From Stigmatella ashevillena (lineage in GTDB: Bacteria; Myxococcota; Myxococcia; Myxococcales; Myxococcaceae), in assembly GCF_028368975.1 (NCBI RefSeq), contig NZ_JAQNDM010000002.1, positions 6,256,425 to 6,320,424 of the forward strand: a stretch of 64,000 nucleotides of DNA, written 5' to 3'. Both the position numbers and the translations under genes were made by a program. The notes beneath the pieces were generated by a model that did no database searches, had not been told where the DNA came from, and was given only the letters and a program-made list of their open reading frames with translations. Shown here piece by piece: positions 27,001-30,258 of this stretch; the first letter of the stretch is position 1, and each line of letters opens with the position of its first letter.

Positions 27001-27701
27001 GCATCCTTGAGCGCGACATCCGCGATCACCACCCCGTCATGGGGAATCTGCTCGGTGGTGATGGGGAAAGCGAAGACGATGCGGCCTGGCGTGGCGGTGG
27101 ATGGACGTGCCACGGCGCGGTGGGCCTGGACGAAAGAGACAGGTTCGGCATCTTCCAGACTGCCGTGGACGCGGCGCAGCTCCTCTGCGGAGGCACCCAG
27201 CACGGACGCCTCGGCGGCCACCACGAGCCCCTCGTAACTGACTTCCAGGGAGATGAGGGAGTGGGTGAGATCGGCGCGCACGCGCACCGGTACCTTGCCG
27301 GAACGAGGCGGCGGGGCCGTGGCATCGAAACGCGTGGAAAGGGACGTGTCCTCTCCGTCTCCTACAGGACGGGCCACCACTTCCAGCACCCCATCCGCCG
27401 GAAATGGCTGGGAGAGCGGGACGAGCACATGGAAGGGAATGGCCCCCGCCTGGTCTCGATCCACCACCACGTTCGACAGTGACGCGAAGGCCCCCCGGGT
27501 GGCGGATTGCCCGCTGACGGAGATCAACACCTGCTCCGCCTGCCCTTGGACTTCGACGCCCACCTCCACGGTCTGGATGCCCGGGCTTAGAGACACCACC
27601 GGAAAGGCGGATGTGACCGCCGAGGACCAGGCCGCCATCGGCAGCACCAGCGCCAGGAGCACCGCGAACGGCCTCGCCCTGGTCTGTGGACGAACAGCCA
27701 T
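1..27701 (-). CDS. Giant exported multidomain Ig/TIG/LVIVD-propeller protein (3' end beyond window)
   Basis: One uninterrupted frame runs from the ATG at 27701 to base 1, over 9,233 codons. The frame read from the start arrives in register at the window edge, and I met no stop. GGAGGA lies just upstream of the ATG. Residues 1-32 look like a Sec signal peptide (RPQTRARP, then a hydrophobic core, then AVTSA). In order: a unique region (~33-250), two Big_2-like domains (~250-425), about 21 Ig-like modules (~427-2850), seven supermodules of LVIVD propeller + SbsA-type Ig + two TIG (~2850-7220), then Ig-like and propeller blocks to the edge. Ig modules share PPxVxxxxP, a DDVxV-type core and a VDG turn. 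Such domains are typical of adhesins and surface proteins, so I infer an exported surface or matrix protein. It follows a protease and foldase in one operon. The C-terminus, which would show a sorting signal, is not visible. Confidence 0.93.
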   Translation of the reverse strand, partial: MAVRPQTRARPFAVLLALVLPMAAWSSAVTSAFPVVSLSPGIQTVEVGVEVQGQAEQVLISVSGQSATRGAFASLSNVVVDRDQAGAIPFHVLVPLSQPFPADGVLEVVARPVGDGEDTSLSTRFDATAPPPRSGKVPVRVRADLTHSLISLEVSYEGLVVAAEASVLGASAEELRRVHGSLEDAEPVSFVQAHRAVARPSTATPGRIVFAFPITTEQIPHDGVVIADVALKDAFGRTVHTSAVEFTQSSSFDPVVGVSVQPSPMLLSEGFGQRMPLQVTGTFAIAGEVDLSGPYRGVRYRSLDDGVASVTEDGQVVARANGETDIEVSYAGYTALAHVLVDSTAVLERLEVLPASATIPRVGAALRLGLEGVLSNGRRVDLSSRALSTTWNSLDPSVLSVASDGRAVGLRPGTARVEAHHAGYSALREVEVRDGPPEIRLTTPSQVVAGADFELKAHAQDDVALAYVEFFVNGVAASRINTPPYVLKLRAPPVDGGVMLLGAAAVDTQGTRTLAPDISLKVQPGQGPSSQPIVYEQPLPGALLLEGLPQTVRITSGDWSSGALSAQDFQLVRFYADGALIGTSRAPRVEIRMTEPLPPEKPEPIAVPLWEVSYVPRAGTAGTVVSLYAEAVDARGATARGATVLVRVARDGPPLVSLRSPSGPRAQATAGRPLTLKGLVEDDAITLGVDLSLLMDGAQVNRTRLVGEGLGGTRAGSKDFTVTWTPPASSVGRLVRLQLVAQDAAGHETRTSLEAAVVADAPPQVALLTPVPGSQWLAGATQLLTASVVDDSAGLVEVTWRIDGVPVGASQAPPYRASWAVPASAAGKTLHVQATARDAMGNEAQASGDVFVVSDTSRPTVSIVVPRPLTEAPETQDLVISVAGQDDATVSRVEVLLDGEVLATDTSPGPNGTLPGSFLTHTLLRSAQLLGREQVRLGARAYDASGNVGSSPDVLVKVLPDAAPTVRFVLPTLNARATIGTPLEMSAEATDDVAVSAVEFFADGTRICRALLPPYRCTLSVTGPERTLTLRAVASDSGGHNTPVEMAVQVHEDREPPLVAFRSPSEGSFAFAGRNLSVEVAASDDVGVKDVKLLLGGQPFGTQSGGVVDGLYRLFRWEVPIPAAAAGNTLVLEAVATDTSGLTRTRSLEVRARQDEPPAVSITSPAPNSFYKEGEDVRLVVTVADDEGVIGLVGLSGAKRQGPLPESGTPLDVSKPMALTVRAPSISRGEPPTVGAEARDTSRQTGLSTVTLQVARDTEPPSALLTSPLPPSTGRLQVNEGGALSLRVEVEDDVRVVRVASVVDGQEVPVVNGREPLAPQNERFEEVRRPNPSAPGEIIISRRYLGTFTGTVGLSPYAPGLHTLAARAYDAGGNATTTTQVSFEIIEVQDLTPPRVTLSLVGGPDERTCVAGSPLVLKMGATDDVSIKEASLTFEGVPVPISQLPERAPKTWQAEIPFQLPALGAEGRRTVTFLARVTDGAQRVGVVSRTCELTPDGPPLVEVAAPSARAVLTEERTEPVQVDVKDDVGVRRGLRVLSTSAVVVPGIGDFELEAPAAHEELGVPRATLVAGQGPGFTVESREGRLRITPQAEGQGTSGGAEGRLRLNVDPSPGGHGAQAQVRFRYTVKPGREDSPTLQSFRQAFPEGTAHLTLSAPAFSADLSFPAQDVDMEEVDVRLSKVSEDAEELAVTRLGLRGWGTPLLQLRAEAAGERVAVQRWAPSTSSTKPGEVKRVEGSVWIPLGMAPREAWLTVLAEDVTGQVGSASRPLSTRADTEPPSVSIRTPGNGSAVVEDTVFEILVDAQDNARLDQLELWVDGVSRQQLRVGALPAGAPQPYRFLLSLPLQASGYPAALSVVARDGAGNASASATTYVRIIPDVAPEVTFQSLSSPVEEFTRAELDSGYVIMLQGATATLSMLLEDDAGLASFQVMFGDQVVKEESFSGAPRQLARQVSFTPPVGRDGAPAVLLVSVKDTAGHTKQARLIIESRRPRAPSLALAAPTPGATIAEGSIQLLFDAVAVDDTGVAHVELFINGQPALILRGGESIPWFLDEQGNAVIIDPALRRAFASLPPEDADLQRVKHYRGQVKLPPGFVALQPGRTDAALQLRTIATDKEGHQTVLDQPLRIEADVATPLVDILRPVVGRNVVEGTSVLIQVSARDNVLVDRVEILVGPSASALHVVHVAGGFPPTNAVPGSPYDVYAPLVQYAFTVPTLEQLGSTVPVPYFVAARARDISGNWTAPADFLIQPIEIIQDQPPGVSILSPADGTPAVAGSLLTVMAMAEDDVAVGNVRLEVDGVPLPVTLHAPPFSFQVPVPDRQGDLRLRAIAVDSGGHQVGSQVLVLPLRADQAPTVAVAQPRPEQRLTEGRDFALVVAAQDDVAISNVEVLVEGGLSGPLRLAASSPPYSFRVPLPPGSAGRTLRMIARARDSAGHEAVAPELTALVITDTSRPTVSWMSPAEGSQALEGMVLALEVDARDDVAVTSVELRLNDQPLAFMPAAPFRMSYRVPTDAGGQELVFSATVRDPSGNQTVASRRLEVVDDEPPSVSVTAPTQIVVGSPALLRAQGSDDVAITEIGFHLGTDPAALQEVARRYQLPYEFRYTATEAEAGKVLTLRARALDLAGHEAWSIPAQVLVVPDTPPSVAITKPVAGEAIFEGQRLRLEAEATDVEGPLKQVAFFVDGRKVHVATAPAGIPGAPNRFATSYSPPVGSGNRLLQITAVAVDSANQETESTPVVIGTVRDTVPPETQLVEPVAWDVITEADPVEVAASAIDESAVVGVSFLVDGQQVGPPSTVPRPGPSQRPLYYSSWLPPSGAAGQQRTLVAEATDPSQNRGSSEPVIVELGMRPEPALALVTESPRRQQGLAVDGEGLVIHGAFLEPLEGVAEGKLALGRLDLNGLARLGTVKVLGAPASTALRGSLALVATTSVFDEVSKRTIPPMLQLVDLSNPAVPRVRGSVELSGNEVHEVLARDRLAFVANGSAGVTVVEMGNLDAPQRAFTRPIVGQARGLALSDKWLLVAAGPAGLRVLDVRDPYLRELGFVALPGEATHVEVVGSRAFVGCSNAQAPLAVVDLSKPTQPRLVSLLSHAPRRADLRASEVTGVAVSGGVALVATALTDQDAQPVKGLLSASMVKEDGTASTFVRANLPGARDVAFSQGRPVALLGDAALGAFTLPRLAVTGMDPVDGDEQVSPSAQVTVSFSRPLDAATVNGQTVLLRARDAVLGTVVPASVTVQESRIFLTPQAPLPTNTEFFLTLLPTVSAEGGLALGERFISRFRTRTAEGAPPRVADVQPPAGPVEGGTRVKVWGQYFAPGARVLFSGQEATQVQVAADGLSIEALTPPNLEGASVVTVVNPNGLEGSLLGAFLYLQVLDVSIVIPGTGSLAGGQLVELSGSGFQRGATVRFDGVPATEVRVLSPGRISLRTPPGYFGTVDVRVDNPDGRYVVKPDAFLYSNLVVSRVIGRHIPDPRYDGPVRPAEKLPRGVPRAVVMQEGLAWLLSEGMAFSSARSPEELLQESLQAAVTLVDVSDPDNAVVRSGVSIAPPYQPRALAVRGVMAYIAADAVELPYVDVVGEGGPSLLVVDATQLQAPRLKTAVPFEGQARAVALADDLVLVAAGAGGLALFSVAEPSQPVLTGSIQRMRVKGEVRPVDVLDVATSGRYGLVRVSTSVGASTLVLDLASPGLEVVGESSDLGPMALQGRRGLVLSGGQVRTLSFSPPTWPRALAGMASLVGGTPRVVAVGPHVGAAGTEAAQSSASGKMEVSLSADPSRPRAVDAVDLYPAARFGGIAVERDVAVISISATLYKDPSTGRTIVIEGPMPEDGPPPPSDGLAVVRMPFLMGVSSQPADGETGVPPSTPLRLEFNREVAGASPETVRLIRQDGSVNGVVEPTALQVIGRTVLLLPNQPLAPATTYHVVAEQLTDAATQAEMAGPFFLEFSTATGGGAMPVSIAGLTPREGPAAGGTLVTVTGTGFETGATVRFGGVPATQVTVSSDGTRLTALTSANVAGASTLEVANPSGSVARRLGAFLFTQPLSLLAATPGRGPASGGTRVILTGTGFSSVGVVQARFAGVPALRTRVLGLSRLEVYTPHGLRGPVDIQVTNPNGSQATLEDGFIFDQPGGASVGLSQRPVDVVVVGDSALVLQRNGLSVVDLSGLYRKGPLQDTPIPPDRADGLVDEDRDRVDDRLVSFLEIPDSLSLVYPSTWGDRLFVGTGGWDAKARKWTPGEVLEVNLGNLAHPTVVEKTSVAKAPVFGLDMWDERLLAATGEKGLSSFDISNAPFLVGTLSAAGNVQSVVSSQGRAVLGVGKRDDTFAVSEGELRLVSTEASPQLRGTLPLDVQRARWKGTVSVVAAGNAGLVLVDATEPAQPQVLASVPVGGFAWDVRLQGNLAYVAAGTAGVAVVDLTDLLHPHVLYHVTGAHGGAAKLVEMTPGGRLVSMRDRGTLGWSVDFGRPSELAVVSASVGPQEVVPLSLPSVTVTLSAGILPSSAPGAFSFTADGAPVPGTLEAGTTELPVSTLVFRPSAPLPTGAELRLALSTSLRSLLGDPLVAPFEVRFHAAGSAGERPLLLQVVPRVGPSAGGTEIELLGTGFVPGTTVLIGGTPAPVLSLASLRMTVRVPPGEPGLADVVVTHPSGVISRRSGGYFYSAPLFVDSVIPRFLNPKGGSALRVTGRGYLPSWSSPLGSTRVLVRGLPARSVTVESTTSLVAVAGPGSFGDADVEVMAADGAQRASSPSPVGYGLPFSGKVAGVSVAPVALAPNPALPLLPFAAAGAAVEGNRFPQPYTGPMTGGGMVPESFRMVAYDVTRAGRPELVGATVVDPPDHQVDYLIGSIRDLLEKGLPLPEVEMAPDSMDVAVRGQQLLVANGASGLSVIDVSGTTQQQWPLLGRGGIGSVLGEEYATRLLPTPTGAWVLTNSLEQNLPPAAIPCPGPGIESYSGAGSGGRLALFDTRNPADPVLLGSVSTGGTAQEPYGATVAGGRLLVAMGNHEGVLYCEDPLFPPPPWASLNSGHRTKFYGVSSSDDYASEHATIEEMKSPHGSLDLYDAAGVGAQRLARRPYPYSLTDVVVVRDVAIAAAAEYGLIFFDVRADNPQAPQELLRLPFNETLSNTPGNPQRMRLIGDLLFVAAATGSVYVVDVADPRHPEILSGGNTEGAFDVLPVGDRLLVASRQELTELTIPFLLPLTSSPERDALVPPSLSLLEVRFNRTLAPATVNASSVRLTGPDGQVPLELSVVAEHATLTYALRAKLPQEGLTPESTYELRVDATLADQKGGGMIRPFRTTFRTGAAGSLQPRIDTVQPSAVSMQGGQQVVLLGSGLGNVSTVRFGGTEAVFSAVGDSELRVTVPPSARPGPVDVRVEDAGGPWALLPHGILYLSSFAGAHASIQPDHGSLEGGTEVTVNFGTASPVAPGTRVLIGDREGVNVDVVSLSTLHFTTPRPDGAGLVPVKLIRPGEAPETVGFFSYDLPTGTTVDLPGFPPRETSEVVLSGDVLLAGVPTARYEGLEIFNIRVPEHPIRLGGLRTDGPVRGVDAKGALALLATDMFGLVAVDVQDPAHPFIVGRAASAGLATGVRLEGNLAHVSVTQTDGGSGYVQTFDVSQPSLPLVSTTPLTEDALALDPAPNRFYTLTSNVRSGQRDGLRLTIFTRQGQRVGGVVVDPTPRSYEELVRSRLTVRGGRAYVTVGSRLYVFDVSNEAAPVALQSTDLGAPALGLTWSGGSLLVSTSGSFTLVTVPPTDLLVVGTSPVNGTLASPFTPVRVDMSLPVQPDSVTAGTFEVVQVGPGGAQPVEGTREVVFATRGSSLVFTPAAPLVPGAQIEVTVDGVLGFDTRPLAQPVSFVFTVASEDSLQPVVDRLEPTSGLVGEFTATTVRGTGFRPGVGVKIAGQAATVVSVQTDRIDIVVPPSLTVAGPAAVEVIDPGGLFAVRLGGFLYREPLRLALLSPDRSPQQGGVEVELRGTGFMPGLGVRFGGTGSFQVEVSSMERAVAVAPPHAQGLVDVEAVLGAQSFLKARSFLYGTGAVARLPTPPVRDVRVEGTVAYVALGGESDIVGIDAEGHLVTYEQGRKTVNGGLMVADIGEPTVAREVKRLNLSAAGGVRRMAKAGNTLYLAAGSLGVVAVDVTQPANAAVTLTLPVQGEAVDVVAADSLLFVADGAGVRVFRTGETEQPMLVAQRTLPGGASALALYDGLLLASNASPTDARLYVLDARRGDLAPLAEDAWLPLSAPARHIAVEGTRAFVSLGRAGQVAIVELTLPTAPAPAGTLVLKDELNQGWTSAEQALVAGDVVWVAGGGGKAQRFVAPVGQAPRWLETAAVMGDAKALARAGRYLLAGTLLLDVAGRTAEMPLAAEQDKTGTLAGGLVSVALDHLELRGTVPVAGAVVPVGVVPEVLLSALPDMATASAVRLESADGTEVRVARQTRADTEGGRLALLPQAPLSVGSHYVLRVGATLADLGSRELGTAVSVRFRTSPIAAPEQPVIHAIAPATGLEAGGDTAVLSGEGFLPGCQVWMGDAQAQEVTVSADGKRLTFLVPPGSAGPAAVRVRNPNGLEALRLGLYRYLVPPELTQVSPNHAPFSSRQRVLLTGKGFAATTQVTFGGRPALRPVMDAQGRLSVDVPDEVTGIVEVAVATPMPGGARVASLPEGFTYTLKPLGTAGGAESLAVAGRVLLVARAGRLVALDLTRPGDLPEVANVEGVTSASGLAVAGDEVWLAGQGQVARYALADCGAGLPVSCPLQLLERIPLMASGTGTVAAGSGTAYVTVADGSEVVLLGRVDGVTQVVAQVNVGPGVVRGVAMAGPVLAVLVEGSSSQGGRLELRDVADGTLSLLGQVTGLPKPLRRLTAEGTRVAVASEAGIRLYETANPAVPYLAGKWEGNGRSFAVTLSGPWALASGDHGLAWLDTTEGLKRRTRSDTLGSAAHLAVGAGVAVAASGSELRTFELPYPTLSAQQPLPGGDLPWGASVSVTLAERLPPSVAQGTGIELVGPGGAIAGTRSVQGSAVRFQPAAPLTPGEPVLARVTFAATPAVGGTVGAPWTWPVLPKAEAAPFRVDSLLPGHGNVAGGYKVELRGEGFDTQTQVHFGSQVASVVPPVTGDRLQVLVPASLLPGPVRVRVTQGLAGTPVDVPGGFIYVAPLSLSRVTPSRVDLGGGPVTVEGSGFNRGLAARLGGVAAPASDFTPSSFKLLVPPGAEGWMDLEVTQAGTPPVVLAHAVLRADGTPPRVISWEPLDTIGNEQVPLNSVFTLRFNEPIDPATAPSVRLMRHSGTVPEAGTHTVSEDALRVTFTPAAPLPSTTAFVLSAVGVADTYGNMIVDSSAAKREFTSRDVVPPSVYVRLENSTQPLEQGTLLAAEVDWQFRVVATDDSGKLSSRQLWVDGVAVSVATDGRATYRWPASMRAQPSTLRVRAVDGAGNATESQVTVQVVEDMPPTVVLTQPSTPVVQVEQGLALTVALSATDNHGLSAVELRLDGVSIKRASGLSGTTATLTHLLRVDVPGEHVLSALAIDDRGQISTSETVGILVTQDTTPPQLAWLEPGAESRLVGGGRYALQVAATDSNGVSSVTFLVDGTPLATRTAPPWTVDWTPSIVTSEGARVLEARARDPRGNESTVSLPVTVMPTSALRPSITFTTRRDLSVTEGSLVTLTAQVFSEIEVAQVRLALGASEVTLTQPPWQHTFRAPQLELTPETILARASVRDALGREGIPDVMEVTVHDDGLPSGGPEPSTQPQGLAWLGGSALRALKADGSTVSGVVVHVADTLLPPEAAGGYTLPLGPDGAAVSMAASLDTPDEGWLLQKKMGTLTAFAVGPVQRLEAAQEPVVGVSARGGWMLVLRELGGGRAKVELLNAATQEKVAERVLEGFAAAVALARGRAVVALRTGAQGRLEVLAVPTLETVASWTVSRPPRALESVSSGLVVGTDEGIELRNEAGQVAARLGLGDVQGLSSEGESLSVLAGGSLHEVSLHLPHAPSLSASVSGQSGRAVAALADGRRCVVSDTARCFQVVDASLNLLGETPLPGPASSAEALGGPWLLAGTPQGLSVVDVRAAPATAGHYRAMKGLVRATGGRILAADRGEVSRLELQRSAGPLTVHLTLPASAAPGARVALGASVEGLTDTRDGYDMEVRVDGTGVQVLDGQLPAFVDLPRVGTSAQVVLRLTDLAGHVSSAEGVVSLVDDGAGPGLLAVKARGEVPSGALLTVAAVAADPARVADVEYSVNGAVAGTAHAPALSWVLRAPEVSVDTPMTVSAVARDAQGRRGPAVTSMVLVRPNVLPAMGLSLARVGTGPILEGSWVRVRATLAPQPTSAEVRFRVQGEELQRASLPPYEAVLRMPVGTGSRSVQVEAVAVDSDGRESNTAQLSLTVVDDLTPPVLSLTVDPSGALVSAGSEVRASVSVSDGAELESWSLHATVAGEAVASGGSQLGFTVPVSASLGAEVEVVATARDVAGNVTVARAQRTVVSRVLPGEGSVARGAFAGALHLARVGRTVYAATPGGLAIGRLPEDAAAPIELLGFLPADGVPTALAVRGDMAVLGLTGSQLRVVNVSDPAHPKTVGALAGVSITAAAAGDELYVAANNALYQVALETPSLPTLTSVSSAVPLLRGIQDGVAWASSNRSFQVRTVRTDGVQETLSGPILTGAPQVAQWHDGRLLVGTDRSLATLVREGSNLRLSAEVMLPAGVRSLAVAGGRAWVACADDRLRVVDVRDPSTPQVIASEALSASGVEVSGGLLIASTPEGLVTRPLPVEGASGPALAVQLGSVLLDDAARGLVAFRRGVLAAAGLTGAQVVSLDDPTHPVRTRQAVAGLALRQVERTGQDVFTLDGQSLAVGVERADGRIERDAPRTSLLVALGNTERFAVSPRRLWTASGGKVSTVVLPAANTPASLLLGSATVDISGDESRAVVALGASGAALVSVDAAGTLWRAALVPDTHTDAVALEGALAVLGGPSGMSIVDVSDPTAPARRASVPTAGPVRRVRLAGRLALVSEGLAGVELWDVTVPSAPVLRGTLPAPRAEDALLAAGHVAVADGLGGVRIFPLPAAAIEPAARLLPGVEELEPGNALELAAVTSGVGLDDAELLLDGQVLSTLDGAAPRTRFRVPLQASIGHELDFQLRVRSATGAQTLSASRKVRVVRLSALPPPPTLSLPYLNPSTTYVTTSGAKYALSANYSGGLAPLALRVRWAGHELGPLPFTSASWAEGSVRLPVVAADTTSLLEVILV
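6040..19150 (-). repeat. Seven tandem ~1.9 kb supermodules (LVIVD propeller + SbsA-type Ig + two TIG)
   Basis: Seven higher-order units follow one another. Each has an LVIVD-type propeller (recurring VVDLSxPxxP), then an SbsA/Big_5-like Ig domain (FSRPLDAATV or relatives), then two IPT/TIG domains (PxxGPxxGGTxVxxxGxxF ... VxFGGVPA). The Big_5-like domains begin near 18140, 16150, 14260, 12120, 10450, 8560 and 6830, giving periods of about 1.7-2.1 kb. Copies 3, 6 and 7 of that domain are the least canonical. The fixed order of four domain types suggests the unit was duplicated as a block. LVIVD repeats form beta-propellers and TIG domains are Ig-like; no enzyme motif is visible. Confidence 0.8.
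19150..26420 (-). repeat. Tandem array of ~21 Ig-like modules inside the giant gene
   Basis: Within the giant frame about 21 modules follow each other at roughly 280-420 bp spacing. Each opens with a motif like PPSVSI or APTVRF, continues with a xxSPxxGxxxxxG stretch, a DDVAVxxVE-type core, and FVDG or a variant. Openings lie near 26405, 25760, 25430, 25140, 24830, 24545, 24245, 23935, 23535, 23225, 22380, 22080, 21745, 21325, 20945, 20665, 20365, 20075, 19795 and 19470, with one divergent copy near 26130. They resemble the Big_9/Ig_7 class of bacterial Ig-like domains. Sequence divergence between copies is high, so they are old duplications, not recent ones. An unmatched segment interrupts the array at about 22400-23080. 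Confidence 0.85.
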
Positions 27702-27718
27702 GCGTCCTCCCCCCCGCG

Positions 27719-29365
27719 TCACTGGATGGTCCATGTGACGGTTCCAGAGCAGCTTCCGTATGAGTAACAGCCAGCGCGAACTTGGTAGAGCCCCGTGGCG
27801 TCAGGAGGAACCGTGTAGATGATCTTCGTCAAGGTGCCACCACAGGAGTCATCATTCGATGCCACGTTTGTGCCGGCGGGCCCATAGAGCCGAAGGTAGG
27901 TGTCTCCGGAACCACTCGCGCCCTCGACGCCACAGGTGCCGATGGTCAGCGTCTGCCCCGCCAGAAGATGGAGGTCCCAATTGATGGTGTTCTGCGTGGC
28001 GGATGCTGTATTGCTCGCGCTGTAGTCATGGGTGCCGTCCATCGAGTACCTGCCCCACGCGACGGTGCCACTGCAGCTCTCATCACCGTGGCAGCCCACG
28101 CGAATTTCATGCTCGCCCTCCGACTGCGCCGTGAAGTCGATCAGGGAGGCGCGGCTACCGCAGGCATCATCATTGGAGGCGGCCTCCGTCCCTGATGGGT
28201 CGAACACCCGGAGGTAGGTGTCTCCACTGGCCGAGGCCAGCTGTGAGCCCATGCCGCAAGTTCCGATGAAGAGCTTCTCACCGGCGGCGAGCGAGACCTT
28301 CTTGTTGACGGTGTTCTGTTGAGCCGTTTGAGTGTGGGTGGCGATAAAGTCGTAGGTATTAGGAGGCGGTGAAGCCTCACCGGGCGGACACAAGCGTGGG
28401 CTGGACGCAGCTTCGCAGTACGCCTCGATGGCGGGACGAACATACGTGACGTCCTCGCCTCGGCATCCCAACTCGCCGCATACCCTCGCCACACGGCAAC
28501 TCCCAGTGGAGGAGGAATAGGCGTAGTCTTTGTCTCCGCGTACCAGGATGCCCGCCAAGTTGCTGCCGCCTTGCTCGTAGACGCCTGCCCCGGAGTTGCC
28601 GTTGAACGTGTCCGTCGCGGCGACGAAGTAGTCCAAAACGCTCGCGTTTGGCTCCAACACCGTCCCGGACGCATCGATCTTGAGCGGGGTGCCGCTGCTC
28701 GCCCCGATGACGGCCACCTTCTGTCCCGTGCCCATGGGGCGGCTCCCCGCGCGCAGGGGTGCAGGCGCGAAGCGCGGGGTTGCGGGGCGATCCAGCCGAA
28801 CGATGGCGTAGTCCAGGGTCTGGCCGTTCGCCACGCCCTGCGCCCGGACAACGATGTCCTGGCAGCTGAAGATGTCGGCGGTGGTGACGGTCGCCAGGGA
28901 GTAATAGTCAGCCTTGTAAAACTTGAAGACGAAGCGGGTGCTGGCGCAATCCGCGGCGGTGGCGATGCAGTGGCCAGCCGTCAGCACGAGATCATCATCA
29001 ATCAATGTACCGGAGCAAAATGCTGGAACTGGATCGGACCAGAAGCGCTCTCCGCTGCATAGGTTGTAGGCCGCGCCGAGCGTCTGCGCCTTGAAAGTGA
29101 TGTTGTTGGGGTTCGAGACGTTGAGTTCACCCGAATGCATCAGCGCCACGGTGGACTGCACGGCCCGGTTGCGCAGGGTGGAATCTGCGTAGGCATAGAC
29201 GTCCGTCCGGTTGTCGGTGCCGTAGACGGCGGCCGCTTTCGCTTCCTTCAGCGTCTCCGAGGCCTTGGAGGAGGAACCGTCGCGGCAGCTGACCGAGGTC
29301 GTGGCAAGCACGGCCAGGAGCCATGAATGCTTTTCCAAGGGGATGCCCCTTTTCCACCACCTCAT
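27719..29365 (-). CDS. Trypsin-like (S1) serine protease lipoprotein with two PPC domains
   Basis: A 548-residue exported protease. The N-terminus has a lipobox ending at Cys27 (TSVSC). The S1 catalytic triad is visible: His132 in LTAGHC, Asp185 in DYAIV, Ser258 in GNSGAG. Two ~105-residue repeats at about 335-548 match bacterial pre-peptidase C-terminal (PPC) domains; both contain GDTYLR and SNDD. The start ATG overlaps the stop of the upstream foldase gene by 4 bp (ATGA), and the giant gene starts 17 bp after its stop, so the three are probably co-translated. I infer that it matures, trims or releases partner surface proteins, perhaps the giant protein; the real substrate is unknown. Confidence 0.9.
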   Translation of the reverse strand: MRWWKRGIPLEKHSWLLAVLATTSVSCRDGSSSKASETLKEAKAAAVYGTDNRTDVYAYADSTLRNRAVQSTVALMHSGELNVSNPNNITFKAQTLGAAYNLCSGERFWSDPVPAFCSGTLIDDDLVLTAGHCIATAADCASTRFVFKFYKADYYSLATVTTADIFSCQDIVVRAQGVANGQTLDYAIVRLDRPATPRFAPAPLRAGSRPMGTGQKVAVIGASSGTPLKIDASGTVLEPNASVLDYFVAATDTFNGNSGAGVYEQGGSNLAGILVRGDKDYAYSSSTGSCRVARVCGELGCRGEDVTYVRPAIEAYCEAASSPRLCPPGEASPPPNTYDFIATHTQTAQQNTVNKKVSLAAGEKLFIGTCGMGSQLASASGDTYLRVFDPSGTEAASNDDACGSRASLIDFTAQSEGEHEIRVGCHGDESCSGTVAWGRYSMDGTHDYSASNTASATQNTINWDLHLLAGQTLTIGTCGVEGASGSGDTYLRLYGPAGTNVASNDDSCGGTLTKIIYTVPPDATGLYQVRAGCYSYGSCSGTVTWTIQ

Positions 29366-30258
29366 GGCGCTCTCCTCGATTCCACCAGCTCAACGCCACC
29401 CTGTTGCCGCAGCCGGGATAACAGCGCATCGAACATCTGGCGCTTGCGCGTGGGGGCGAGGCGGCCCTCCACCTCCGCAGCCACCTCCTCAAAGGCAGGC
29501 ACCCGCGGCGGCTTGCGCTCGATCAGCTGGATGACCGCGAACCCTTCGCGGACGGCCACCACCGGGGACACGGCACCCGGCCGCTCCAGGGCGAATGCGG
29601 CCTGTTCCAGCGAGGACTCCTGTCCCCCCCCTCGCGTCACCAGTCCGAGCTCACCGCCTTGCATGCGCTCGGGGCCGTCACTTTCTTTGGCTACCTGGGC
29701 CAGAGGCTCTCCGCGCCGCAACCTTGCCGCCAGCGCCTCTGCTTTGCGCCGAGCCCGGTTGCGCTCCACCTCCGAAGCCTTCGAACCCACACTCACCAGA
29801 ACGCGCCCCAGCCGCACCTGTTCGGGCCGGAGCAGTTCGTCTCGGTGCGCGGTGAACCAGGCTCGAAGCTCTTGCTCCGAGGGCCTCCCCGCCGCGGCCT
29901 CCTCCTGGGCCAGCAGTGCTTGCACGACCAGCCGTTCTTCTAACTCGCGAACCTGACGGCGGATCTCCGGGTCTTCTGTCAGCTTCCGCCGCTGCGCCTC
30001 GAGCACCAGCAGCCGCTTGTCGATGAGCGAGCGCGCGAACTCGCGGCGGCCAGAGGGGGTCTCAAACTGTTCCCTCAGCGCAGGGGGCAACCTCGCTGCT
30101 TCGCGTGACACGTCCTCCTCGGTGAGGGTTTCGCTTTGTGCGAAACGGCCCACGACGGTTCCGGAGGACTGGCCCGCGTCGGCGGGTCCGCTCGTGAAGG
30201 GAGCTTCGGAGGTGCACGCCACCCCCATTGATGCAATCACCCAGAGACAGATCCGCAT
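29362..30258 (-). CDS. PpiC/parvulin-type peptidyl-prolyl isomerase lipoprotein
   Basis: 298 residues from the ATG at 30258, chosen over an upstream in-frame start because GGGGAG sits just before it and because it places the lipobox correctly (MGVAC, Cys15). The layout is that of SurA/PrsA-like foldases: a helical N-terminal chaperone part (~30-140), a parvulin domain (~145-240) beginning RPEQVRLGRVLV with GGELG and FALERPGAVSPVV near its end, and a C-terminal helix. These enzymes isomerise prolyl bonds and help exported proteins fold. It is the first gene of the foldase-protease-giant gene operon, so Pro-rich Ig and TIG modules are the obvious clients (inference). Confidence 0.88.
   Translation of the reverse strand: MRICLWVIASMGVACTSEAPFTSGPADAGQSSGTVVGRFAQSETLTEEDVSREAARLPPALREQFETPSGRREFARSLIDKRLLVLEAQRRKLTEDPEIRRQVRELEERLVVQALLAQEEAAAGRPSEQELRAWFTAHRDELLRPEQVRLGRVLVSVGSKASEVERNRARRKAEALAARLRRGEPLAQVAKESDGPERMQGGELGLVTRGGGQESSLEQAAFALERPGAVSPVVAVREGFAVIQLIERKPPRVPAFEEVAAEVEGRLAPTRKRQMFDALLSRLRQQGGVELVESRRAP

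Noticed and set aside
1-27700. Many long frames on the plus strand and other minus frames across the giant gene, some over 700 codons
   Set aside because: They are rich in Arg, Gly, His and Pro, show no domains, and are antisense or out-of-frame shadows typical of GC-rich coding DNA; the minus frame from 27701 gives coherent domain patterns throughout.
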